A DNA stretch of 38,231 bases, taken from Acidimicrobiia bacterium. GTDB lineage: Bacteria > Actinomycetota > Acidimicrobiia > Acidimicrobiales > SZUA-35. A program made the translations under genes and the position numbers. The notes below the pieces were generated by a model. It was given only the letters and a program-made list of their open reading frames with translations. It did no database searches and had not been told where the DNA came from. Location: positions 1 through 38,231 of the forward strand of contig JAOTVU010000026.1 in the NCBI GenBank assembly GCA_029863385.1. The letters are read 5' to 3'. Below, in pieces: positions 31,672 to 38,231 of the stretch. Positions within the stretch are counted from its first letter, which is position 1, and the number at the start of each line of letters is the position of its first letter.

Positions 31672-31697
31672 CCTTCATTTGGTCGGAAGGGTGAAGG
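31672..31697 (+). promoter_or_regulatory. Hairpin that can mask the ribosome binding site of the DUF3040 gene
   Basis: CCTTCA (31672-31677) is the exact complement of TGAAGG (31692-31697), which contains most of the GAAGGA ribosome binding site for the ATG at 31707. The loop is 14 nt. When folded, the site would be hidden. A promoter-like TAGCAG with upstream TTGCGC lies near 31641-31661. Confidence 0.35.
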
Positions 31698-31706
31698 AAA
31701 CACCAC

Positions 31707-32072
31707 ATGCCACTTTCAGAAGACGAGCAGAGGATACTCGCCGAGATCGAGCGGAATCTGCATGAGAGTGATCCTCGGCTGGCTCGGGAGGTCGGTGAGA
31801 CGACCGTCTACCGCCATGCCCTCGGCTCGTTGAAATGGTCGATCCTGTGGTTTGTCGTCGGCACCGTGGCCATGGTCGCGGCGCTGCCGGTGCACTACCT
31901 GCTCGCATTCATCGGATTCCTGGTGATGATGGCTGCTGCCGTCGGCTTCGAGCGGAACCTCCGCCTCATGGGTAAAGCGGGGATCAACCAGTTCACGAGA
32001 GCGTTCCGGGCTGCGAACCCGACCCAGGTCAACGAGGATCCTGATCGGGCCGACGAGCCCGACCTCGACTGA
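31707..32072 (+). CDS. DUF3040 family membrane protein
   Basis: The 121-residue protein begins MPLSEDEQRILAEIERNLHESDPRLA, the hallmark start of the actinobacterial DUF3040 family, and has two transmembrane helices at about 47-63 and 67-85 (WSILWFVVGTVAMVAA, HYLLAFIGFLVMMAAAVGF). A polar C-terminus follows. Function unknown; in many actinobacteria the gene lies near the division and cell-wall cluster, which is not seen in this window. A GAAGGA ribosome binding site supports the start. It is convergent with the transglutaminase gene (34 bp apart). Confidence 0.88.
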   Translation: MPLSEDEQRILAEIERNLHESDPRLAREVGETTVYRHALGSLKWSILWFVVGTVAMVAALPVHYLLAFIGFLVMMAAAVGFERNLRLMGKAGINQFTRAFRAANPTQVNEDPDRADEPDLD

Positions 32073-32106
32073 ACCTCGCTCGTCGACACTCCGATTGTCA
32101 GCGCGA

Positions 32107-34437
32107 TCAGCTGACGTCGATCAGATCCTCCTGATCGGTCGGCTGTGGGCGGCTGATCCGCTCCGTGGTGATCGTTCTCGTGGCTCCGGTCGCTCGTGCG
32201 GCCAAGGCCGACAGCCCGCGTCGCGGGTCGAGGCGGCGCAGGATCTGGGTGTGTATCGGCACGTGTTCGCCCATGGTCGCTGCGACCTCGGCGGCCAGAA
32301 CCGATGCCTGGTGCGCCTGATCGGCGGTCACCGACGAGGGATGGAACCGGGCCACGGTGGAGAGCTCGGCCAGCTGCTGCATTGTCTCACCGCCCGGGAC
32401 ACTGCCGTCGCGCAGACGCCCGGCGAACTCGGTTCTGGTCTCCGACGGTCGGCGCCGGGTCTCGAAGCCGAGTTCGATCGCCTCGACCGCCTCGGTCCAG
32501 GACGTGGTCACCTCCTGATCGGGTGACGTGGATCGGGCCCGACGTTGCCTCCGGCGAAGCACCTGGAACCCGAGCACCAACACCATGTAGGCCCCGAGGG
32601 CTGCCGGGATCAGGAGATACCGCAGATCGATTCGCTGCCAGATCGGCGGCTGGTCGGCCGCGGTGCCGCCGCCGACAGGTTCGTTGAGGTTGTCCCGGAG
32701 CCCGGGGTCGGGGTTGAGGACGCCGGGGTCGATCGGGGGTGCCGGCAGCGCGTCGAGCGTGGGCTCGGTGTTGGAGTCCTGGGCCGGGGTGTGACCCGAG
32801 TAGGGGGAGGCGCCGGGCAGACCGCGTCCGGGCGTCGGCTCGAACGGCACCCATCCCAGACCCTGGAAGTAGACCTCCGGCCAGGCGTGGGTGTGACGGC
32901 CGGTGACCGTGTAGACGGTCCGGCCCTGCTCGTCGACGCCTTGGTCTCCCCAGGTGAAGCCGGTCGCCACCCGGCTGGGCACGCCGAGCGATCGGGCCAT
33001 GAGGGCGAACGTACCGGCGAACTGCTGACAGAACCCTTGGCGCTCGGCGAGGAACGTCTCGATGGGGTCGTCTCCCCGTGGGCCGAGCTGGACCTCATAG
33101 CGGTAGCCGCGGAAGTGATCCTGCAGCGCCCGCATCTGGTCGTAGCGATTGGTCGAGTCGGCGGTGAGATCCCGGGCCAGGCTGAGCATGGTGGGGGAGA
33201 TGCCATCGGGTACGTCGAGATAGCGCTCGGCGATCTCGTCCGGGATGTCGTTCGGCGCAGCTCGAAGCTCGTCGGCCGAAAAGGCCGGCACCTTGGACAC
33301 GACCGTGTAGGTGACACCGTCGCTGTCGGGCACGTCGTTGGCCACTGTCAGCGAACTTGTTTCGCTGTTCCAGGTGACCTCCGTGCTGGCTTCGTTGATG
33401 CTGGAGGGAGCGAACGCCGCCGGAAGCCAGATGGCGGCGAGTGCCTTGATGCTCACCGATTGAACCAGCTCGGTACGGTTGCCACCCAAGTCCTGGCCCG
33501 GGAGGTCGCCGTCCTCCGGTGAGAAGTTGCCCGCCACCTTCCAGATGTCGTCCTCGAAGGTGTCGAGACCGGCGATCCGCCAGTAGCTGGGTTCCTCGGC
33601 GGTCACGGTGAACAGTTCGACGTTGGTCTGATCGACCAGTCGACTCCGGATGTTGACGAACGGGCTGACGACGACCCGGGTCGGATCCTGCTGGGGGCTG
33701 AAGCTGTAGACCGGATCGGCATCGGCCCATGGCAGGTTGGCACCGATGATCGTGCCGGCGATCACGGCCATGGCGGCCAGCGCCGATCCGAGGCGGCCGA
33801 CGGCAAAGGGGCCCCGACGCTCGTGGTTCGGCAGCCACAGGTCTTCCTGCATGAGCTTGTAGACCCGCTGGGCCACGGCCCACACGGCGATGGCGGTGGC
33901 ATAGATGAAGGTGGACGTTATGCGGTTCTGCTCGGCCGAAACCGGCGGAATGGACGTGAAGATGAACAGCAGGCCGCTGGGAAACACCGGCTCGAAGGCC
34001 AAGCGGAGTCGCATGGCGCCCCAGTCGGTGAGGAATGCCATGATCCACGCACCGACCATGGCGGCCGCCACGAACGCCGGCACGGCGGGGACGGGCGACT
34101 TCAGCTCTTGGAAGCTGACGACGAGTTCGTCGACCACAGCCCGAAGGGCGGTCACCGTTTCGCCGGTGGGAACGACCCCGAAGCGGGCAGTGCCCGGTGC
34201 GTACCGGTTCATCACCAGCAGCGACAGGAGGCTCATCGAAACGATGGCCGTCACGAGAAGGGGTAGCCGCAGTCGGCGACACATGATGGCAATGGCCGAC
34301 GAGACGAGCGCAGCGCCGATGATCGGGAACACGGTGTCGCTCAGCTCGAACACCCTGCTGAACCCGACCGCCGCAGCGGGAACGAGCAGTGCGGCGGCCA
34401 CCTCCAACCAGATCGGCGGGTTGGTGCCCCGATTCAT
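32107..34437 (-). CDS. TgpA-like membrane transglutaminase-fold protein (DUF3488/transglutaminase core)
   Basis: The 776-residue protein has about six N-terminal transmembrane helices (roughly 8-30, 33-50, 55-70, 120-140, 150-165, 175-190 and one near 235-255), a large outer region, a transglutaminase core, another helix (about 620-640) and a cytoplasmic tail. The catalytic triad region is seen: Cys470 in ERQGFCQQFAGTFALMARSLG, His517 in GRHTHAWPEVYF, and GWVPFEPTPGRG, where Glu takes the position usually held by Asp. Such proteins lie with moxR and DUF58 genes in many bacteria and may process peptides or cell-wall material. The ATG overlaps the DUF58 stop as ATGA. Confidence 0.9.
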   Translation of the reverse strand: MNRGTNPPIWLEVAAALLVPAAAVGFSRVFELSDTVFPIIGAALVSSAIAIMCRRLRLPLLVTAIVSMSLLSLLVMNRYAPGTARFGVVPTGETVTALRAVVDELVVSFQELKSPVPAVPAFVAAAMVGAWIMAFLTDWGAMRLRLAFEPVFPSGLLFIFTSIPPVSAEQNRITSTFIYATAIAVWAVAQRVYKLMQEDLWLPNHERRGPFAVGRLGSALAAMAVIAGTIIGANLPWADADPVYSFSPQQDPTRVVVSPFVNIRSRLVDQTNVELFTVTAEEPSYWRIAGLDTFEDDIWKVAGNFSPEDGDLPGQDLGGNRTELVQSVSIKALAAIWLPAAFAPSSINEASTEVTWNSETSSLTVANDVPDSDGVTYTVVSKVPAFSADELRAAPNDIPDEIAERYLDVPDGISPTMLSLARDLTADSTNRYDQMRALQDHFRGYRYEVQLGPRGDDPIETFLAERQGFCQQFAGTFALMARSLGVPSRVATGFTWGDQGVDEQGRTVYTVTGRHTHAWPEVYFQGLGWVPFEPTPGRGLPGASPYSGHTPAQDSNTEPTLDALPAPPIDPGVLNPDPGLRDNLNEPVGGGTAADQPPIWQRIDLRYLLIPAALGAYMVLVLGFQVLRRRQRRARSTSPDQEVTTSWTEAVEAIELGFETRRRPSETRTEFAGRLRDGSVPGGETMQQLAELSTVARFHPSSVTADQAHQASVLAAEVAATMGEHVPIHTQILRRLDPRRGLSALAARATGATRTITTERISRPQPTDQEDLIDVS

Positions 34438-35774
34438 CGTGGTTCTCCCGGCTCGAAGCCCGGCGCCGTGCCGCCGTTGCCGTACCCGGTGTCGTGCGAC
34501 GACGAGGTCGATCCGGAGGCCCTGGGGCCACCGGAGCCGTTCCCGTTGCCGGAGCCATTCTGGTGCGCGGCCTCCGTTGCCCGCCGGCCATACCCGGCCA
34601 CCGCGCCGGCTTTGACCTCGGCAGCCTGCCGGCCGGCCAGGGCGTTGGACCATTTGCCGGCCAGGGTGTCGTCGGAGTCGTGGACGACCAGCCAGGGTGC
34701 CGGATCGTGGCGGGGCCGCTGACAGGAGATTGGGACCAGCAGCCCGAACCTCTTCTGGGCCCGGCCGAGAGCCAGCTCGATCTCCGGTGAGACGAAGCCC
34801 GTGATGACGACCAGCGTTCCGCCCCGCGTCACCCGACCGAGTTGGTCGAGGCTTCGGGGCAGCGAAGCGTTGGGGGAGACGTCGATCAGGGCGAGCTGCT
34901 CGTCGACCGCCTCGAGCTCGGACCGGGTCCGAATGTCGGTGACCGTGGCACCGGCCGTGGTCAGGAACCGAAGCGAGTCGCCCCCTCGGAAACCCGCATA
35001 GAGGGCGCTGAGTGCGGTGGACACCGCCCGCTCGAAGCCGGGGTCGTCGTAGACCTCCGATCGTCGATCCAGCAGCACGGTGACCCGACCGGTACGAGGC
35101 CGCTCGTCCTGGCGGACGATCAGGTCGTCGAAATGGGCCGAGGCCCTCCAGTTGACCCGCTTCAGCTCGTCGCCGACGACATACGGCCGGAGCGCGAAAA
35201 ACTCGTCGCCCGAATTGGCGATGGCCCGTCGGGGCTGATGATCCGCTGTCGGATCGAGGCCGGCGATAGCGGTGAGGGGCCGAAGATTGATCAGCTTCGG
35301 ATGGATCATGAGATCGGTCTGGCGAGCAGCTCGAACGGAGGCCTTGGTCAGGCCGAGCGGATCCGACAACGTCAGGTCGAGCGGACCGACGCTGAAGCGA
35401 CCGCGGCGATGGGCCGGCAGACGGTAGGCGAGGCGGGCCTCGGCTCCGGTACTGATCGGGGCGACGTGCACGGTGGCTCCCCGGCCGTCCTGCAGCTGGT
35501 CGTGAGCCGACATGACCGGGGTTCGGCGCCGGCCCCGATTGCGCAGGATGAGGTCGATCCTGGCGGTGGTCCCTGCCCGCAGCCGGGCGGGGGTGGCGAT
35601 GCGGCTCACTCCGATGTCGAGGCGGGCCGTGGCCGTGTAGACCACGGAGAACAGCACGGCCAGAAACGCGATGGAGGCGAGGATCAGGAGCTCGACGAGA
35701 CCGAGGAGGCGGCCGGCAAGGGCGCTGACCACCGCGATGGTGAAGAGTGCGGTCCCGGCCTTGGTCGGAGACAT
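34434..35774 (-). CDS. DUF58 domain protein
   Basis: The 446-residue protein has two N-terminal transmembrane helices (about 8-24 and 28-46), a beta-rich segment, and the DUF58 motif region SGDEFFALRPYVVGDELKRVNWRASAHFDDLIVRQ at about 188-222, followed by a VWA-like fold (GRVTVLLDRRSEVYDD). The C-terminal 80 residues turn into a low-complexity Gly/Asn/Ser tail. DUF58 proteins are the usual partner of MoxR ATPases and transglutaminase-like membrane proteins, as here. It starts 12 bp after moxR and overlaps the next gene. Confidence 0.9.
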   Translation of the reverse strand: MSPTKAGTALFTIAVVSALAGRLLGLVELLILASIAFLAVLFSVVYTATARLDIGVSRIATPARLRAGTTARIDLILRNRGRRRTPVMSAHDQLQDGRGATVHVAPISTGAEARLAYRLPAHRRGRFSVGPLDLTLSDPLGLTKASVRAARQTDLMIHPKLINLRPLTAIAGLDPTADHQPRRAIANSGDEFFALRPYVVGDELKRVNWRASAHFDDLIVRQDERPRTGRVTVLLDRRSEVYDDPGFERAVSTALSALYAGFRGGDSLRFLTTAGATVTDIRTRSELEAVDEQLALIDVSPNASLPRSLDQLGRVTRGGTLVVITGFVSPEIELALGRAQKRFGLLVPISCQRPRHDPAPWLVVHDSDDTLAGKWSNALAGRQAAEVKAGAVAGYGRRATEAAHQNGSGNGNGSGGPRASGSTSSSHDTGYGNGGTAPGFEPGEPR

Positions 35775-35786
35775 GTCGAGGCGACG

Positions 35787-36770
35787 CTACTTCCGGTCGT
35801 ACGGGATCGGGACCGCCCGCAGAACGTCCTGGACGACGTCCACCGAGGTGACGCCCTGAAGGCCGGCCTCGGGCTTGATGAGGACCCGGTGGGCCATCAC
35901 CGAGGTGGCCATCGCCTTGATGTCATCATCGGTCACGTAGATCCGACCTTGGGAGGCGGCGCGGGCACGGGCGACCCGCTGGAGGCTGAGGGTGCCCCGC
36001 GGGGAGAGACCAAGCGCCACCGCCTGGTGCCGTCGGCTGGCGTCGGCCAGATCGATGAGATAGCTGCGAAGTTCGGGTGCGATCTGGACGGCGGTGACCA
36101 TGCGGGTCATCGTCATGATGTCCTGCAGGCTGGCGACGGGGCGCAGCCGCTTGACCACGCCGTCGACCTCGTGGGTCTGCAGCATCTGCAGCTCGTCGGA
36201 GCGGGCCGGATAGCCGACCGAGATCTTCATCTGGAACCGGTCGAGTTGGGCCTCGGGCAGGGGATAGGTTCCCTCCTGCTCGATCGGGTTCTGGGTGGCC
36301 ACCACCATGAAGGGTGAACTCAGCGTGTGGGTGACCCCGTCGACCGTCACCTGGGACTCGGCCATCGCCTCGAGTAGAGCGGACTGGGTTTTCGGTGAGG
36401 CCCGGTTGATCTCGTCGGCCAGAACAAGCTCGGTGAAAACCGGCCCCGGCCGGAACTCGAAGGTCGACGTGTTGCGGTTCCACACGTTCACGCCGGTGAC
36501 ATCGGCGGGAAGGAGATCAGGCGTGAACTGGATGCGGCCGATCTTGGCGCCAACCGAGGCGGCCAGTGCCTTCGCCAGGAGGGTCTTGCCGACGCCGGGA
36601 ACGTCCTCGACGAGGACGTGTCCGCCTGACATGAGGCACAGCAACGTCTGCTCGACAACCTGTTGTTTGCCGCGGATGACCTGTTGGATGTTGTCACGGA
36701 TCGTGTTGAAGGCCGATGCGAACTGGTGAGCTCGTGTCTCGTCGAACAGCGGGGCCTCAGTTGTGCTCAC
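35787..36770 (-). CDS. MoxR-family AAA+ ATPase (with DUF58/TgpA operon)
   Basis: From GTG 36770 the protein has 327 residues. Walker A is GVPGVGKT, Walker B VLADEINRASPKTQSALLEAM, sensor 1 in VVATQNPIEQEGTYPLPEAQLDRF, with the long MoxR-specific signature. The C-terminal lid has LGLSPRGTLSLQRVARARA. It is the canonical MoxR of the moxR-DUF58-transglutaminase operon and differs from the second, GvpN-like AAA ATPase at 9913-10920. The GTG at 36770 has GGAGGAA at 7 nt, which is why I prefer it to the longer reading frame starting at 36800. Confidence 0.93.
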   Translation of the reverse strand: MSTTEAPLFDETRAHQFASAFNTIRDNIQQVIRGKQQVVEQTLLCLMSGGHVLVEDVPGVGKTLLAKALAASVGAKIGRIQFTPDLLPADVTGVNVWNRNTSTFEFRPGPVFTELVLADEINRASPKTQSALLEAMAESQVTVDGVTHTLSSPFMVVATQNPIEQEGTYPLPEAQLDRFQMKISVGYPARSDELQMLQTHEVDGVVKRLRPVASLQDIMTMTRMVTAVQIAPELRSYLIDLADASRRHQAVALGLSPRGTLSLQRVARARAASQGRIYVTDDDIKAMATSVMAHRVLIKPEAGLQGVTSVDVVQDVLRAVPIPYDRK

Positions 36771-36911
36771 TGACAGGTTCCTCCGGGAAAATGTGCCCAA
36801 AACTTGAGGCTATCGGTCTCCGGGCGCGATGTGGAATCGGGATTGGCCAGAATAGACCGTTTACGTCCGTGAGAATCGTCGGGTTGCGTCAGGAAGACGG
36901 TCAACCGGCGA

Positions 36912-37184
36912 TCAGCTGGGCCAGGCGCGACGCCACTCGAGCCAAAGCACCAGGTCATCCGATGCAACACCGCCGTCGACCGTGCCATCGCCGCCGTAGG
37001 CGGTCACCAACCGAAAGCGCAGCCAATCGGGGTCGGGCAGCGGGAGAAACGGGCGGGTCCGCCACCAGCGGTTCGGCAGCAGCGACCGGTACGAGGCGAT
37101 CGCCGTCGGCCAGAGGTCCGGGCGGCTCCGCAAGGCCCCAGCCGCGCTGAGCAGGGTGCGGAACGTGGCGGTTGTCGCCGTCAC
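36912..37184 (-). CDS. Small conserved actinobacterial protein (unknown function), coupled to acyl-CoA dehydrogenase
   Basis: The 90-residue protein has a helical N-terminus and the pattern LWPTAIASYRSLLPNRWWRTRPFLPLPDPDWLRFRLVTAYGGDG, quoted here in part: WPTAI, RWWRTRPFLPLPDP and WLRFRLVTAYG. From memory this small family is widespread in actinobacteria without a function. The GTG start overlaps the acyl-CoA dehydrogenase stop as GTGA. No transmembrane segment or catalytic motif is seen. Confidence 0.8.
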   Translation of the reverse strand: MTATTATFRTLLSAAGALRSRPDLWPTAIASYRSLLPNRWWRTRPFLPLPDPDWLRFRLVTAYGGDGTVDGGVASDDLVLWLEWRRAWPS

Positions 37185-38231
37185 TTCGGGATGTCCTTCC
37201 ACGGCCCGCGATCGGCCCTCGGCTCCTTGGGCAGGCCGAGCACCATCTCACCGATGATGTTGCGCTGGACCTGGCTTGTGCCGGCATAGATGGTTCCCGC
37301 CCGCGCATTGAGGAACGTGCCGATCCAGGAACCGGACTCGTTCGGCGCGCCGGGGGCATCGGTCGAGAATGCACTCGACGGGAACTTGCCCTCGATGTGG
37401 AGCGCGTCGGCCCCCAGGATGTCGACGGCGAGCTCGGTGACGACGCGGTGGTACTCCGACCAGTAGAGCTTGAAAATAGAGCCGTCGGCGCCCGGATGTT
37501 CTCCGGCGAGGAACCGGGTGAGGGTGCGCATACCGATGTAGCGCATGATCTCGACCTTCGAGTAGCACCAGGCCAGACGTTGACGAATCAGTGGATCGGT
37601 GTTCTTGCCGTGTTGCCGCGCCAGTTCGAACAGCCGCTCGATCTCGGTGCCGAACGCCACCGGATTGGTAGCGGCCGCCTCGCCCCGCTCGTAGCCGAGA
37701 AGCGTCATGGCCACCGCCCAACCACCGTTGATCTCCCCGACGACGTTCTCACGGGCGGTCCGGGCGTCGGTGAAGAACACCTCGTTGAACTCCGACTCAC
37801 CGGAGATCATCCTGATCGGCCGGACCTCGACACCTGGTTGGTCCATCGGGCATAGGAGGAACGTGATGCCCCGGTGTTTGACCTCATCGGCGTTGGTTCT
37901 GGTCAGCACGAAGATCCAGTTGGCCAGATGACCGGCCGAGGTCCAGATCTTCTGCCCGTTGATGACCCACTCGTCGCCGTCGAGCTCGGCCCGGCAGCCC
38001 AGGTTGCCGAGGTCGGACCCGGCGTTGGGTTCCGAATAGCCCTGGCACCACAGATCCTCACCGGAGATGATGCGGGGGAGGAAGTGCTTCTTCTGTTCGT
38101 CGGTGCCCCACTGGATGATGGTGTTGCCGACCATCTGGATTCCGAACACGTCGTTCGGTCCGCCGGTCGGAACACCGGCCTTCTGGAACTCCTCGGCCAT
38201 GACCACCGATTCGAGCGCCGAGAGGCCCGCC
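37181..38231 (-). CDS. Acyl-CoA dehydrogenase family protein, 5' truncated by the window edge
   Basis: The frame is open to the right edge of the window, so the N-terminal part is missing; about 350 residues are visible. Seen are the FAD-binding motif CQGYSEPNAGSDLGNLGCRAELDGDEWVINGQKIWTSAG, in parts, then SEFNEVFFTDARTARENVVGE, GERGEAA-like LGYERGEAAA, and the C-terminal signature NARAGTIYAGTSQVQRNIIGEMVLGLP. This form belongs to acyl-CoA dehydrogenases of the FadE type that often act on branched or steroid-derived acyl-CoA; the catalytic base position cannot be set surely. Substrate unknown. Followed by the coupled small gene at 36912-37184. Confidence 0.93.
   Translation of the reverse strand, partial: AGLSALESVVMAEEFQKAGVPTGGPNDVFGIQMVGNTIIQWGTDEQKKHFLPRIISGEDLWCQGYSEPNAGSDLGNLGCRAELDGDEWVINGQKIWTSAGHLANWIFVLTRTNADEVKHRGITFLLCPMDQPGVEVRPIRMISGESEFNEVFFTDARTARENVVGEINGGWAVAMTLLGYERGEAAATNPVAFGTEIERLFELARQHGKNTDPLIRQRLAWCYSKVEIMRYIGMRTLTRFLAGEHPGADGSIFKLYWSEYHRVVTELAVDILGADALHIEGKFPSSAFSTDAPGAPNESGSWIGTFLNARAGTIYAGTSQVQRNIIGEMVLGLPKEPRADRGPWKDIPK

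Noticed and set aside
34842..36317. A 491-codon frame antisense to the DUF58 and moxR genes
   Set aside because: It spans the boundary of two well-supported minus-strand genes and shows no domain.

Overview
The window is 38.2 kb of high-GC, gene-dense DNA from an actinobacterium. It has many GTG starts, ATGA/GTGA gene overlaps, an MtrA-MtrB-lipoprotein operon, a DUF3040 membrane protein, an actinobacterial-type RNase P RNA and a mycofactocin locus. The overall flavour, including the TrpD variant and the NYN protein architecture, suggests class Acidimicrobiia; that placement is inference. No insertion sequence, prophage, CRISPR array, tRNA or rRNA was seen. Both edges cut genes: a histidine phosphatase on the left and an acyl-CoA dehydrogenase on the right.

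Layout. 0-2.5 kb: phosphatase end, a strong terminator hairpin, a small membrane protein with three DGSFQ-type repeats, a divergent SARP/BTAD regulator, and rnpB on the minus strand. 2.5-7.5 kb: trpD, preceded by a six-codon mini-ORF, then a 1221-residue coiled-coil protein ending in a NYN/PIN-like domain. 7.5-13.8 kb (minus strand): a non-canonical mycofactocin operon in the order mftA-mftB-mftC-queF-mftE-AAA ATPase-VWA protein-mftF, tightly overlapping, with no mftD, mftG or mftR in the window. A zinc-type alcohol dehydrogenase relative lies just upstream on the same strand. 15.1-22.6 kb (plus strand): a small Cys-rich protein, queG, a GT4 mannosyltransferase-like enzyme, an SRPBCC protein, an SMC-like protein with ruined nucleotide-binding motifs, a ROK sugar kinase and an AlaC-type aminotransferase. 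22.6-25.2 kb: divergent glycerol kinase and 6-phosphofructokinase. 25.3-28.1 kb (minus): mtrA-mtrB-lpqB-like. 28.3-29.5 kb (minus): inositol-phosphatase family protein and a two-helix membrane protein. 29.6-32.1 kb (plus): Nudix, DNA polymerase IV and DUF3040. 32.1-36.8 kb (minus): moxR-DUF58-transglutaminase operon. 36.9-38.2 kb (minus): acyl-CoA dehydrogenase and a small conserved protein.

The most notable region is the mycofactocin locus. Peptide, chaperone, radical SAM maturase, peptidase and glycosyltransferase can be recognised from motifs. A QueF-type nitrile reductase and an AAA/VWA pair are wired into the same overlapping gene string. The AAA/VWA junction carries a textbook -1 frameshift arrangement: a G GGA AAA heptamer in the zero frame, a 7-nt spacer and a GC hairpin. 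This could make a fused AAA-VWA protein. A second queuosine-pathway enzyme, QueG, lies 3.3 kb from queF. Several genes start 6-8 nt after a TAnnnT hexamer without a Shine-Dalgarno sequence, which suggests widespread leaderless transcription.
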